NCBI RefSeq assembly: GCF_001423425.1
Contig: NZ_LMNX01000003.1
Location: forward strand, 467,044-531,043
DNA: 64,000 nt
Origin: Rhizobium sp. Leaf306
GTDB lineage: Bacteria > Pseudomonadota > Alphaproteobacteria > Rhizobiales > Rhizobiaceae
Direction: 5' to 3'
Below are positions 45,424-54,708 of the stretch, piece by piece. The notes beneath the pieces are model-generated. The model was given only the letters and a program-made list of their open reading frames with translations. It made no database searches and was not told where the DNA came from. Numbering within the stretch: the stretch's first letter is position 1; every line of letters begins with the position of its first letter. Position numbers and translations under genes: made by a program.

Positions 45424-45447
45424 GCAGTGGCAGTGGCAGTGGCAGCT
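45424..45447. repeat. Short tandem hexamer repeat (GGCAGT)n
   Basis: Nearly four copies of GCAGTG/GGCAGT in tandem. On the minus strand the repeat reads as alternating Cys-His codons just before a TGA stop in an uncharacterised frame. Such repeats are prone to slippage. Confidence 0.8.
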
Positions 45448-45729
45448 TTCGGTGAGTAGCAAGGAGATGGCAGTATCCTTTGGTCTGCTTCGGGTGTGGG
45501 GACAATCTTCTTGTAGCCGATGGGCGATCGGCGGCGCTTTCAACACCACGGCTGTGACCGAAGCGGCCGCCCAGGGGTCCGGCGCAAACATGTTGGTCAT
45601 TGCGCTGCCAGCCGCCGACCACAAGACAGGAATGCACCCTACCGGACATCTGAACACACGGTTGTATTCAGATGTGCGGCGTGGTTCGGCGCACGTACGT
45701 CGCGCGCCTTCCTGCAACGCGCAGGATCC

Positions 45730-45903
45730 ATGTCACGAGACCGGTACCGGCTTCACGAAGCCGGTGTCCGGATCTTCTCGGCCATGTACGGACGTGAATT
45801 CGCGGCTGAGAACGATCTTCTCAACGCGCTTGATCTAGACGTAATGTCATTGGATGATTTAAAGACCCTTTGCCAAAACGGGTTTGCACCCTCGGCCGCG
45901 TGA
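45730..45903 (+). CDS. Possible small protein of 57 residues
   Basis: An acidic, helical-looking frame: it starts SRDRYRLHEAGVRIFSAMYG, continues through FAAENDLLNALDLDVMSLDDL, and ends GFAPSAA. AGGA lies close before the ATG. Amino-acid composition is protein-like, with balanced charges and hydrophobic spacing, but no family is recognised. It could also be the tail of a decayed gene, because the frame stays open upstream. It stands alone, 165 bp before kbl. Confidence 0.35.
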   Translation: MSRDRYRLHEAGVRIFSAMYGREFAAENDLLNALDLDVMSLDDLKTLCQNGFAPSAA

Positions 45904-46068
45904 CCATCGTAAGCCTTCGATCATTGCTTCATCGTCCGGCAAACGGACCGAGCAGCTTAAGGTCGAGGCAGGGGAGGCAGGAGCGTCAACGCGCTTCTCC
46001 TGTCCCATATCCGAATTTCTCCAAGCCGCGACGCGGATGCGTCGGAGGCAAACAAGGTTGCATTCACA

Positions 46069-47259
46069 ATGAGCAACGCATTCCTCGCACATCTCTCCAC
46101 CGAACTTGCGGGTCTGAGGTCTTCGGGTCTCTACAAGACCGAGCGGGTGATCGTTTCCAAACAGGCCGGCGAGATCGAAGTCGCATCTGGTCGCAAGGTT
46201 TTGAATTTTTGCGCCAACAATTATCTGGGCCTTGCCGACAACGCCGAACTGGTGGAGGCCGGCAAGAACGCGCTGGATCGTTACGGCTACGGCATGGCAT
46301 CTGTGCGTTTCATCTGCGGGACGCAGGAAGAGCACAAGCAGCTCGAAGACCGGATTTCGAAGTTTCTGGGATTGGAGGATACGATCCTCTATTCGTCCTG
46401 CTTTGATGCCAATGGTGGATTGTTCGAGACGCTTCTCGGCGAGGAGGACGCGATCATATCGGACGCACTCAACCACGCTTCGATCATCGACGGAGTGCGC
46501 CTCTCCAAGGCGAAACGCTTCCGCTACGCCAATAACGACATGGCGGCGCTGGAGGAGGAACTGAAAAAGGCCGAAGGCAGCCGGTTCAAGATGATCGCCA
46601 CAGACGGCGTGTTTTCGATGGACGGCATCATCGCCAATCTTGCGGGCGTCTGCGACCTTGCCGAGAAATATGGCGCCATGGTCATGGTCGATGACAGCCA
46701 CGCCGTTGGCTTCGTCGGCAAGCACGGTCGTGGCTCGGCGGAACATTGCGGCGTCGAGGGCAGGGTGGATATCATCACCGGCACGCTCGGCAAGGCGCTT
46801 GGCGGTGCATCGGGCGGCTACACGTCCGGCAAGAAGGAAGTGGTCGACTGGCTGCGCCAGCGCTCGCGTCCCTATCTGTTTTCCAACACCCTCGCTCCGG
46901 TGATTGCGAGCGCCTCGCTGAAGGTGTTTGACCTGATCGACAATGGTGACGCATTGCGCGCCCGGCTAGAAGCCAATTCCCGTCTCTTCCGCGATGAAAT
47001 GAGCAAGCTTGGGTTCACGTTGGCGGGCGAGGGGCATCCGATCATTCCCGTCATGCTCGGCGATGCGTCGCTGGCGCAGGACATGGCGGCGAGGATGCTG
47101 GAAAAGGGTGTCTACGTCGTCGGCTTCGCCTTCCCGGTCGTACCCAAAGGCCAGGCCCGTATCCGCACCCAGATGTCTGCGGCGCATAGTGAGGACGATG
47201 TGCGCCGGGCCATTGCGGCGTTCGAAGAGGTCGGCAGGGAACTGCGCGTGATCGAGTAG
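46069..47259 (+). CDS. kbl: 2-Amino-3-ketobutyrate coenzyme A ligase (glycine C-acetyltransferase)
   Basis: A 396-residue PLP enzyme that cleaves 2-amino-3-oxobutyrate with CoA into glycine and acetyl-CoA, the second step of threonine breakdown. The cofactor lysine is Lys242 in [14 protein letters not shown]. Other conserved parts are [37 protein letters not shown], and [17 protein letters not shown]. Length matches E. coli Kbl. The tdh gene follows after 44 bp, so the two threonine-degradation steps are co-transcribed in the order kbl-tdh. Confidence 0.95.
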   Translation: MSNAFLAHLSTELAGLRSSGLYKTERVIVSKQAGEIEVASGRKVLNFCANNYLGLADNAELVEAGKNALDRYGYGMASVRFICGTQEEHKQLEDRISKFLGLEDTILYSSCFDANGGLFETLLGEEDAIISDALNHASIIDGVRLSKAKRFRYANNDMAALEEELKKAEGSRFKMIATDGVFSMDGIIANLAGVCDLAEKYGAMVMVDDSHAVGFVGKHGRGSAEHCGVEGRVDIITGTLGKALGGASGGYTSGKKEVVDWLRQRSRPYLFSNTLAPVIASASLKVFDLIDNGDALRARLEANSRLFRDEMSKLGFTLAGEGHPIIPVMLGDASLAQDMAARMLEKGVYVVGFAFPVVPKGQARIRTQMSAAHSEDDVRRAIAAFEEVGRELRVIE

Positions 47260-47303
47260 ACGCCCGGCCCGAACCGATCCAACTCATTGACAGGAATTTT
47301 TCG

Positions 47304-48338
47304 ATGACCAACATGATGCGCGCCCTCGTCAAGTCGACAGCCGAAACCGGTCTCTGGATGGAGCATATCCCTGTTCCGGACCCCGGCCCCAACGACGTGC
47401 TGATCCGGGTGAAGAAGTCCGCGATATGCGGCACCGACGTTCATATCTGGAACTGGGACAGTTGGGCCCAAAAAACCATTCCGGTGCCGATGGTCGTCGG
47501 CCACGAGTTCTGCGGTGAGATCGCGCAGGTGGGCTCTGCGGTCACCAAGGTCCAGGTCGGCGCGCGCGTCTCCGGCGAGGGGCATATCGTTTGCGGCAAG
47601 TGCCGCAACTGCCGCGCGGGGCGCGGACACCTTTGCCGCAACACGTTGGGCGTGGGTGTCCACCGGCCCGGATCGTTTGCCGAATTCGTCTGCATTCCCG
47701 AAGACAATGTCGTGCCGATCCCGGATGATGTGCCGGACGAGATTGCCGCGATCTTCGATCCGTTCGGCAACGCCGTGCACACCGCTCTCTCCTTCGATTT
47801 GGTCGGCGAGGACGTCCTGGTGACCGGAGCCGGTCCGATCGGCATCATGGGTGCGATGGTTGCCAAGCGCTCGGGCGCCCGCAAGGTCGTCATCACCGAC
47901 ATCAACCCGGTACGTCTGGCACTTGCCGAAAAGCTCGGCATCGACCACGTCGTCGATGCGTCCAAGGAAAACCTGTCGGACGTGATGAAGCGCATCGGTA
48001 TGACCGAGGGCTTCGATGTCGGTTTGGAAATGTCGGGCGCGGCCCCCGCCTTCCGCGACATGATCGACAAGATGAACAATGGCGGCAAGATTGCCATTCT
48101 CGGCATCGCGCCGACCGGGTTCGAGATCGACTGGAATAAGGTGATCTTCAAGATGCTCAATCTCAAGGGCATCTACGGGCGGGAAATGTTCGAGACCTGG
48201 TACAAGATGATCGCCTTCGTGCAGGGCGGCCTCGACCTTTCGCCTCTCATTACCCACCGCATTGGCATCGACTCCTTCAGAGACGGGTTCGAGGCCATGC
48301 GCTCCGGCAATTCCGGAAAGGTCGTCATGGACTGGTGA
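47304..48338 (+). CDS. tdh: L-threonine 3-dehydrogenase
   Basis: A 344-residue zinc-dependent dehydrogenase that oxidises threonine to 2-amino-3-oxobutyrate with NAD, feeding Kbl. The catalytic zinc ligands are Cys42 (ICGTDVHIW) and the GHEFCGE motif. The structural zinc loop [15 protein letters not shown] is complete, and the NAD-binding [11 protein letters not shown] lies near residue 175. Length and motifs match E. coli Tdh closely. CAGGAATTTTTCG precedes the ATG. Confidence 0.95.
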   Translation: MTNMMRALVKSTAETGLWMEHIPVPDPGPNDVLIRVKKSAICGTDVHIWNWDSWAQKTIPVPMVVGHEFCGEIAQVGSAVTKVQVGARVSGEGHIVCGKCRNCRAGRGHLCRNTLGVGVHRPGSFAEFVCIPEDNVVPIPDDVPDEIAAIFDPFGNAVHTALSFDLVGEDVLVTGAGPIGIMGAMVAKRSGARKVVITDINPVRLALAEKLGIDHVVDASKENLSDVMKRIGMTEGFDVGLEMSGAAPAFRDMIDKMNNGGKIAILGIAPTGFEIDWNKVIFKMLNLKGIYGREMFETWYKMIAFVQGGLDLSPLITHRIGIDSFRDGFEAMRSGNSGKVVMDW

Positions 48339-48345
48339 AGCCAAC

Positions 48346-48444
48346 ATGAGGTCCAACAAAAAGCCGACCGATGGGGGCAATACGATGTCGATCAAGACTA
48401 GAGGGCAGGCGAAGCTCTTCTGCTCAGGCCCTTTCGGCTTATGA
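48346..48444 (+). CDS. Possible 32-residue leader peptide before the MATE gene
   Basis: A short frame starts 8 bp after tdh and ends with TGA overlapping the MATE start as ATGA. The peptide is basic (RSNKKPTDGGN, then KTRGQAKLF). It fills the whole tdh-MATE gap. The exact coupling geometry makes translation plausible, with the MATE ATG reached by reinitiation. No Shine-Dalgarno is strong (ACATGAGG overlaps the start region), so it may be fortuitous. Confidence 0.35.
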   Translation: MRSNKKPTDGGNTMSIKTRGQAKLFCSGPFGL

Positions 48445-49763
48445 CCATCTTGCCGGAACAGGGAGCAAATGAAAACTGGAACCGTCGGATGGTCTTTCTG
48501 GCGCTTCCCATCATTCTCGCAAATCTGGCTCAGCCGATCCTGTCACTTGTCGATACGATGGTGGCTGGACATCTCCCGGGGTCTTTCTTTCTCGGCGGGG
48601 TCGCGCTGAGCGGCGTGCTGTTCAATTTCCTTTTCTGGAGTTTCAGTTTTCTGCGCATGGCAACGACCGGTCTGGTCTCCCAGGCGTGGGGTGCCAAAGA
48701 TAGCACGCTCATGCGCATGCATCTGTTTCGGGCGCTGCTTATCGCCGCTGCCGGCGGTGCCGTGATCATCCTGCTGCAAAAGCCGATCATCGAGATCGGA
48801 CTCGGATTCCTCGGCGGCAGTGAAGCGGTCTACCGGAGCGCGTCGGATTATGCATTCGCCAGAATCTGGTCAGCGCCTGCGACGCTCGGAAATTTTGTCC
48901 TTGTCGGCTACCTTCTCGGTTGCCAGCGCGTGATGATCTCACTGGCGCTAAAAGTCGCCCTTAATATCGTCAACTTGCTCGCAACTCTCACGCTGGTTCT
49001 TGTTTTCGACTGGGGTGTCGCCGGCATAGGGGCGGGGACCGCCGTTGCCGAATGGGTGGCCTTGATCGCAGGCCTCTTCATCATCAAGCCATTCGGTGCG
49101 CATCCCGCAGTGCGGATGAAAGAGCTGCTGGACGGGTTGGCACTTCGACGGCTGGTCGCGGTCAACCGGGACATCTTTCTGCGAAGCTTCTTCCTTCTGC
49201 TCTGTTTCGGCTGGTTTGCCCGCAGCGGTGCCAAGGAAGGCGACACGATCCTCGCCGCCAATGCCATCCTTCTCAACCTCCACGGCTTTACATCCTATGG
49301 GTTGGACGGGTTTGCGAATGCCACTGAAACCCTTGTCGGTTCAGTCATCGGTGCGCGGCAAAAAAAGGCGCTCGCCCAGGTGATCAAGGCCGCGTTTGTG
49401 TGGTCGGGTCTGGTGGCGTTTCTGTTTTCGGTCGTTTACGCCTTCGCTGGCTCATCGATCGTCTCGCTCCTCACCGATCGGGAAGATGTTCGTACCGCCG
49501 CCATTGCCCTGCTTCCCTTCCTGATCGCGTTGCCGCTCGTTTCCGTGACCAGCTTCATGCTTGATGGCATCATGATCGGAGCCATGCGCGCCCGCGATAT
49601 GCGCAACAGCATGATCATCTCCACCTCCATCTTCATCGCCACCGCTTATGGTCTGCAGCAGGTCTGGGGAAATGAAGGTTTGTGGACAGCGATGATGATC
49701 CTGATGATAGCGCGTGCGGTAACGCTCGGCTTGAAACTGAAAGAGACATTTGCGCAGGTGTAG
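48441..49763 (+). CDS. MATE-family efflux transporter (DinF-like)
   Basis: A 440-residue twelve-helix transporter of the MATE family, which exports cationic or aromatic drugs in exchange for protons or sodium. Features are LALPIILANLAQPILSLVDT, the MATTGLVSQAWGAKD loop between helices 2 and 3, FVLVGYLLGCQRV, GLDGFANATETLVGSVIGA at the start of the second half, and the symmetrical C-terminal half ending LGLKLKETF. This is the DinF-like branch. It follows tdh in the same direction and converges with the NIPSNAP gene. A strong ribosome-binding site is lacking before the ATG. Confidence 0.92.
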   Translation: MTILPEQGANENWNRRMVFLALPIILANLAQPILSLVDTMVAGHLPGSFFLGGVALSGVLFNFLFWSFSFLRMATTGLVSQAWGAKDSTLMRMHLFRALLIAAAGGAVIILLQKPIIEIGLGFLGGSEAVYRSASDYAFARIWSAPATLGNFVLVGYLLGCQRVMISLALKVALNIVNLLATLTLVLVFDWGVAGIGAGTAVAEWVALIAGLFIIKPFGAHPAVRMKELLDGLALRRLVAVNRDIFLRSFFLLLCFGWFARSGAKEGDTILAANAILLNLHGFTSYGLDGFANATETLVGSVIGARQKKALAQVIKAAFVWSGLVAFLFSVVYAFAGSSIVSLLTDREDVRTAAIALLPFLIALPLVSVTSFMLDGIMIGAMRARDMRNSMIISTSIFIATAYGLQQVWGNEGLWTAMMILMIARAVTLGLKLKETFAQV

Positions 49764-49781
49764 CGGCAAGTTGCACAGCGT

Positions 49782-50345
49782 TCAAAGCGGCGAAAACGAC
49801 AAGGGGCGCAGTACGGTGTGCTGTCCTTCATACCCACCGACGAACCTCAACGGATCAGCGTGACGTGGAAGCAGGGCAAGAGGACCTTCTGTCGAACCGG
49901 AAAACGGCTCGAGCAGCGCGACCGCATCAGGCGGCGCATGGCCGGTCACCAATCCTGCACAGTCAGGGACAAACAAGGGCGTGCCTGCGGGCCGTGGGCC
50001 ATGCTGCCGGTGACGGTCGGCGACGGCCGTGTCGAAAACGGGTGATCCGCGCCCAAGCGTCGCCAGATAGTTGTGCTGCTGCAACACCATCGGGAAAGCC
50101 TGGGGGATGAAGCCGTTTACCCAAGCCTCTTCATTCGAGAGTGCGGCGCGGCATGCTTCGCGTTCAGCCCAGTCCGCATAGGTCCAGAGATGGTGGATCA
50201 CGTTCAGAGGGCCGGTTTCCGCCTGCCAGTAGCCGAGAAGTGGCAGGTGCCGTGTCACAAGTGGAAGCCCGAGGTCTGCAAGCAGCGCGAGGTACTCGCC
50301 GGTTGCGCCCGGCTTTAGCTGATAGGTTCGCCATTCGTGGATCAT
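49782..50345 (-). CDS. NIPSNAP-family protein
   Basis: A 187-residue protein with two ferredoxin-like halves as in NIPSNAP proteins: IHEWRTYQLKPGATGEYLAL at the start, LPLLGYWQAETGPLNVIHHLWTYADWAER (described by its ends), and LQQHNYLATLG. Bacterial members are small dimeric alpha+beta-barrel proteins, often next to catabolic genes, with unknown chemistry. The ATG at 50345 has GGGAGACGG upstream. It lies 85 bp after the AraC-type regulator in the same direction and probably belongs to the same transcript, linking it to the catabolic island. Confidence 0.85.
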   Translation of the reverse strand: MIHEWRTYQLKPGATGEYLALLADLGLPLVTRHLPLLGYWQAETGPLNVIHHLWTYADWAEREACRAALSNEEAWVNGFIPQAFPMVLQQHNYLATLGRGSPVFDTAVADRHRQHGPRPAGTPLFVPDCAGLVTGHAPPDAVALLEPFSGSTEGPLALLPRHADPLRFVGGYEGQHTVLRPLSFSPL

Positions 50346-50430
50346 CACCGTCTCCCATCGCGTCAGTCTGGCACGCCGGACCGGCCGCGAACATGGATAA
50401 GGTCTGCAAGAGATTGGACAATTGAGCCTA

Positions 50431-51330
50431 TCAGTTGTCGTGGCGTGCCGCCTGTTTGCGATAGGTCCCCGGAGAGATTCCGACACGCTGGGTAAAGAAG
50501 CGGTTGAAATAGGCGGGGTCGTCGAAACCGGTCATATGGGCCACCTGCGCGACGCTGCTCTCGGTATAGACGAGGTAGCGCTTGGCTTCCATCAACAGCC
50601 GCTCGTAGAGCAGGTCCGACGCGGTCTTGCCGGCGCGTGCCTTGCAGGCCGCATTGAGCCGCGCCTGCGTCGCCGCCAGCTCTTTCGCGTAGAAGGTCAA
50701 GGATCGCTCCGTCCGGAAGTGGCGCTCCAAGAGGGCCCTGTAGCGCAAAAGCAGATCATAACCCCGGTCTGGCGTGGATATACCGGTCTCGTCATGGGTG
50801 ATGTTGAGCCTCAGCACGATCACGAGCAGCCGCATGTAGTGCGCCATCATCGATATGCGCCGGCCGGGTGCCGACCAGATGAATTCCCGATGCAGCCAGT
50901 GAAACGTATCGACGACGGCCGGAATGCTGACGCCGGTTCCTTCGATCGGGTAGACTGCCGGTCTCGATGCGGCTGTTTCGAGCCGCGGGTCCGAGCTTGA
51001 CGCTGCCTTCAGGCAACCGAGTGCGGCCGTCACCACGTATCCGTCAGTCCCCGGATCAAAATCGATCTGGTGAACAATTCCGGCTGGAACGACCATGATC
51101 GCAGGCGCGGGTATGAATGAGATTTGATCCTCCATGCGGATCGTTCCACCCCCCTCTCTAACGAGCAGAACCTGCATGTGGTCCGGATGGGCATGCGGAC
51201 GAATTCTCCAATCGTTTGGCCCGCTGCGGTCACGCAAGGGTTCGATATGCAGGAAGTCCAGATCGACGTCGGCACCCTGATCGCCATAGAGATAGTAAAG
51301 CGGAATGCCGCCTGCGGCCAAGCTTCCCAT
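50431..51330 (-). CDS. AraC-family regulator, PobR-like
   Basis: A 299-residue activator. The N-terminal cupin-type sensor region (IRPHAHPDHMQVLLVREGGG, VVPAGIVHQIDF) binds the effector. The C-terminal double HTH shows LAATQARLNAACKARAGKTA and the second motif SVAQVAHMTGFDDPAYFNRF with FFTQRVGISPGTYRK. The N-terminal pattern and domain spacing resemble PobR-type activators of 4-hydroxybenzoate catabolism. It is divergent from the flavoprotein-SDR-SDR operon with 116 bp between starts, so that operon is its likely target. Confidence 0.9.
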   Translation of the reverse strand: MGSLAAGGIPLYYLYGDQGADVDLDFLHIEPLRDRSGPNDWRIRPHAHPDHMQVLLVREGGGTIRMEDQISFIPAPAIMVVPAGIVHQIDFDPGTDGYVVTAALGCLKAASSSDPRLETAASRPAVYPIEGTGVSIPAVVDTFHWLHREFIWSAPGRRISMMAHYMRLLVIVLRLNITHDETGISTPDRGYDLLLRYRALLERHFRTERSLTFYAKELAATQARLNAACKARAGKTASDLLYERLLMEAKRYLVYTESSVAQVAHMTGFDDPAYFNRFFTQRVGISPGTYRKQAARHDN

Positions 51331-51446
51331 GTGTCCTCCTCATTATCTCCCTGCCAAATAGTGCAACAATTGCGCGACGGCGTCCATTGGTCATCCCCGG
51401 TATGCGGGTTAGCAAGATCTCCATCAAACGCGACCGGGAGAAGCGG

Positions 51447-53156
51447 ATGGAGCCGAAGAGGGAGGAGGGGCACGTCTGTGACGTGCTGGTCGTCGGATCG
51501 GGCGCGGGAGGGCTTGCCACCGCGATCACGGCGAGGAAACACGGCCTGTCGGTCATCGTGATCGAGAAGGAGCCGGTATTCGGCGGCACGACCGCGTTTT
51601 CGGGTGGCGTGCTGTGGATACCTGGAAACCGGCACGGGAAATCGAACAACCCGAACGATACGCGCGACGCGGCGCGCCGTTACCTCAAGGCCGAGACCGG
51701 GAACTGGTTCGACGCGCAAACGATCGACGCGTTTCTCGAGGCCGGTCCGAAAATGCTCGACTGGTTCGAACGCGAGACGGTGGTGAAATTCGTCCCCACG
51801 CTTTACCCGGACTATCACCCGACGGTGGATGGCGGCGTCGATGTCGGGCGCTCGGTGCTGGCGGCGCCTTTCGACAGCAGCGTGCTCGGCAGCGATCTTG
51901 CGCGGCTGCGGCCGCCGCTCGGCTCGATCACGTTCATGGGCATGATGTTCAACTCGTCCAATGCCGATATCAGGCATTTCTTCAACGCCACCAAATCGCT
52001 GACCTCGTTTTTCTACGTGATGAAACGCCTTGTCGCGCATGCCGGCGAGGTTGTGCGTCACGGCCGCGGCGTCCAGGTCACGAGCGGCAACGCGCTGGCA
52101 GCGCGGCTGGCCGCAGCCTGTCTCGATCTCGATATTCCGATCCTGACCGATACGCCGGCGCTACGGATGACCAAGGACGGTGGTCGTATCACCGGTGTCG
52201 AGGTCGGTGGCGCGTCACCCGGCCGTATCGTCGCCCGGCGGGGCGTAGTCCTTGCCTGCGGAGGATATGCGCAGGATCTCGCGAGGCGAGCCGGGATCTA
52301 CGCCCATCTCAAGGCAGGCGGTGAGCATTTTTCGCCAGTACCGGACGGCAATACCGGCGACGGCATCCGTCTCGGTGAGGACGCAGGCGGCGCATTTGAT
52401 GCCGAATTCGCCCAGCCGGCCGCCTGGATGCCGATCAGCCGTGTGCCAGGCATAGGCTATTTTCCGCATCTGCTCGATCGCTACAAGCCGGGCATGATCG
52501 CCGTTCTGTCCAATGGCCGGCGATTTACCAATGAGAGCGAGAGCTACCACGATGTCGGCGCTGCCATGGTTGCGGCGGGCGAGGGGGGCGCGTGGCTGAT
52601 TTGCGACCATCGGGCGATCCGCAAGTATGGTCTTGGCCACGCAAAGCCGGCGCCGGTGCCACTCCTGCCGTGGCTACGGAACGGGTACCTCAAGAAAGGC
52701 AAGACGCTTGCCGATCTCGCCAAGGTCTGCGGGATCGATGCGACCGGTCTGGTGGCGACCGTGGCCGAATTCAACCGGGGCGCCAGGCAAGGCCTAGACG
52801 AACAGTTCCATCGGGGCGAGACGACCTTCAACCGATACCTTGCCGATCCCGACCACAAGCCCAACCCTTCGGTTGCGCCTGTGGAGCAAGGGCCGTTCTA
52901 CGCCGTCCGGTTGGAAATCGGCGACCTCGGAACGTTCGACGGACTGAAAACCACAGTGGAGGGCGCGGTCGTCGATCGGGATGGCCGGGTGATCGATGGC
53001 CTGTTTGCGGTTGGTAACGACCGGGCTTCGATCATGGGCGGCAATTATCCCGGTGCCGGGATCACGCTCGGCCCGGCAATGACATTCGGCTGGATCACCG
53101 GGCGCTATCTCGCAGGGATCGCACCGGCGGCGACGGGGGAGGGAGACGCGGCATGA
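51447..53156 (+). CDS. FAD-dependent dehydrogenase, 3-ketosteroid delta-1-dehydrogenase-like
   Basis: A 569-residue flavoprotein of the fumarate reductase/KstD superfamily. The FAD motif VVGSGAGGLATAITA begins near residue 15, followed by VIEKEPVFGGTTAFSGGVLWIP. The central substrate domain holds ATKSLTSFFYVMKRL. The C-terminal GGNYPGAGITLGPAMTFG carries Tyr534, matching in position the catalytic Tyr-Gly pair of KstD enzymes. These enzymes introduce a double bond next to a ring ketone. The ATG at 51447 is chosen because GGGAG lies seven bases upstream; earlier starts run into the regulator's promoter. The stop overlaps the SDR start by 4 bp. The ring substrate is not known to be a steroid. 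Confidence 0.88.
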   Translation: MEPKREEGHVCDVLVVGSGAGGLATAITARKHGLSVIVIEKEPVFGGTTAFSGGVLWIPGNRHGKSNNPNDTRDAARRYLKAETGNWFDAQTIDAFLEAGPKMLDWFERETVVKFVPTLYPDYHPTVDGGVDVGRSVLAAPFDSSVLGSDLARLRPPLGSITFMGMMFNSSNADIRHFFNATKSLTSFFYVMKRLVAHAGEVVRHGRGVQVTSGNALAARLAAACLDLDIPILTDTPALRMTKDGGRITGVEVGGASPGRIVARRGVVLACGGYAQDLARRAGIYAHLKAGGEHFSPVPDGNTGDGIRLGEDAGGAFDAEFAQPAAWMPISRVPGIGYFPHLLDRYKPGMIAVLSNGRRFTNESESYHDVGAAMVAAGEGGAWLICDHRAIRKYGLGHAKPAPVPLLPWLRNGYLKKGKTLADLAKVCGIDATGLVATVAEFNRGARQGLDEQFHRGETTFNRYLADPDHKPNPSVAPVEQGPFYAVRLEIGDLGTFDGLKTTVEGAVVDRDGRVIDGLFAVGNDRASIMGGNYPGAGITLGPAMTFGWITGRYLAGIAPAATGEGDAA

Positions 53157-53932
53157 GCTGGCTTGGACTGGAGGGAAAGACGGCCGTCATCACCGGCGCC
53201 GGAGGCGGCATCGGTCAGGGGCTGGCGCGCGCCTTCGCTGCGGAAGGTGTGCGGGTCGTGCTGCTCGACCGTGACGAGGCGCAGACGGCGTCGCTCGCTG
53301 CCGAACTGGGTATGGGTAGTTTCTCGCTCAAGTGTGATGTGTCGCGGGCAGACGACGTTGCCGCAGCGGCGGAGGCGGTCGAGGCGCAGGGAGGCGCTGA
53401 TATCCTCATCAACAACGCCGGAATTCTGCGGCCCGGCCCGCTCGAAAGCGTCTCCGAGGCCGACTGGTCGGCGATGCTCTCCGTCAACCTCACGGGTTGT
53501 CTCGTGACCGCGCAGGCGTTCGGTCGCGGCATGATGTCCCGTGGGCGGGGCGCATTGGTGCATGTGGCAAGCATCTCGGGCAGCCACCCTCAACCCGCAA
53601 GCGGCGCCTATTCCGCATCGAAGGCGGCGATCCTGATGCTGTCGCGACAGCTTGCCTATGAATGGGGACCGAAGGGCATCCGCTCGAACACGTTGAGCCC
53701 GGGACTGGTGCGCACGGCGCTTTCCGAAACCTTCTACGCCGATCCGCAGGTCAAAGCGCGACGCGAAGCCATGGTCCCCGTCGGCCGTATCGCAAGCCCC
53801 AAAGACCTGGCAGATACAGCCTTGTTTCTCGCCTCGCCGCGCGCATCCTACATCACGGGACAAGACATCCTCGTCGATGGGGGGCTGTCGCAATCGCTGA
53901 TGGGACTGGTACCGAGGCCTGGTTATGCGTGA
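53153..53932 (+). CDS. SDR-family oxidoreductase
   Basis: A 259-residue classical SDR: TGAGGGIGQG cofactor loop, DRDE after the second strand (an acidic end favouring NAD), NNAGIL, the SISGSHP Ser, YSASK catalytic pair and the YITGQDILVDGGLSQS C-terminus. Start and stop overlap both neighbours (4 bp with the flavoprotein gene, 8 bp with the next SDR). Oxidation or reduction of a ring alcohol or ketone made by the flavoprotein is inferred. Confidence 0.9.
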   Translation: MSWLGLEGKTAVITGAGGGIGQGLARAFAAEGVRVVLLDRDEAQTASLAAELGMGSFSLKCDVSRADDVAAAAEAVEAQGGADILINNAGILRPGPLESVSEADWSAMLSVNLTGCLVTAQAFGRGMMSRGRGALVHVASISGSHPQPASGAYSASKAAILMLSRQLAYEWGPKGIRSNTLSPGLVRTALSETFYADPQVKARREAMVPVGRIASPKDLADTALFLASPRASYITGQDILVDGGLSQSLMGLVPRPGYA

Positions 53933-54668
53933 AGCCCTCGTCACCGGCGGCGCCGACGGGATCGGCCTGGCAATTGCCCGAGCGCTTGCTCAAAGCGGCC
54001 ACCGCGTCACCATCGCCGATATCGACGGCGAAAAAGCCGCCGCGCGGGCGGCCGAATTGGGCGATGTCCATCGCGGCATGGCGTGCGATGTGACCGACGA
54101 GGCGCAGGTGGCCGCGGTAGCTGGTTCGGCTCCGTTCAGTGTGCTGGTCAACAATGCCGGGATCGGCGACAGCCACCTGCCAACGCTGGAGCAGGGGATC
54201 GAGGCTTTCCGGAGGGTGCTCGATGTGCATCTGGCCGGCACGTTTCTGATGTCGCGGGAAGTGGCGCGTGGCATGGTCGCGCGGGGCGATGGCGCAATCG
54301 TCAACCTGTCCTCGATTGCCGGACTGACCGGTCTTCCCAAGCGCAATGCCTATGGTGCTGCCAAGGCCGGGATTGTTGCCATGACGCGGGCGATGGCCTG
54401 CGAGTGGGCTGGGCGTGGTGTGCGGGTCAATGCCGTTGCGCCGGCTTTCGTGCAGACGGCGCTCGTGGAAAAGCTGGCGGCCGCAGGCCGGATCGATCTG
54501 CCAACGCTTCGCCGCCGCACGCCGATCGGGCGGCTGATCATGGCCGAGGAGGTAGCTGCCGCCGTGAATTTTCTAGCCTCTCCAGCGGCATCGGCGATCA
54601 CCGGCGTGGTGCTTCCGGTCGACGGCGGATGGGCCGCTTTCGGTGATTTCGGCGACGCGTCCCCTTGA
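53925..54668 (+). CDS. SDR-family oxidoreductase
   Basis: A 247-residue classical SDR with TGGADGIGLAIA, ADIDGEKAAA (acidic end of strand two), NNAGIGDS, SSIAGLTG, YGAAK and the SAITGVVLPVDGGWAAF ending. It is the third gene of the rightward flavoprotein-SDR-SDR operon. The operon ends here and converges with livF, 40 bp away. Two successive SDRs suggest two separate hydroxyl/keto conversions on one substrate. Confidence 0.9.
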   Translation: MREALVTGGADGIGLAIARALAQSGHRVTIADIDGEKAAARAAELGDVHRGMACDVTDEAQVAAVAGSAPFSVLVNNAGIGDSHLPTLEQGIEAFRRVLDVHLAGTFLMSREVARGMVARGDGAIVNLSSIAGLTGLPKRNAYGAAKAGIVAMTRAMACEWAGRGVRVNAVAPAFVQTALVEKLAAAGRIDLPTLRRRTPIGRLIMAEEVAAAVNFLASPAASAITGVVLPVDGGWAAFGDFGDASP

Positions 54669-54708
54669 GAACGCTTCGCCGAAAAGGTTATGCGATCGCG
54701 AGGATCGA

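Larger units (their letters stand above)
45315..46068. other. Long intergenic region upstream of kbl with a hexamer repeat
   Basis: About 750 bp. The response-regulator promoter lies at the left and the kbl promoter at the right. A GGCAGT hexamer is repeated in tandem at about 45424-45447. Several frames are open through this region but lack known motifs; the best candidate is the 57-codon frame listed separately. Confidence 0.5.

Noticed and set aside
45422-45838. Rightward frame starting in the GGCAGT repeat upstream of kbl
   Set aside because: It begins in low-complexity repeat sequence, lacks a ribosome-binding site and shows no domain.
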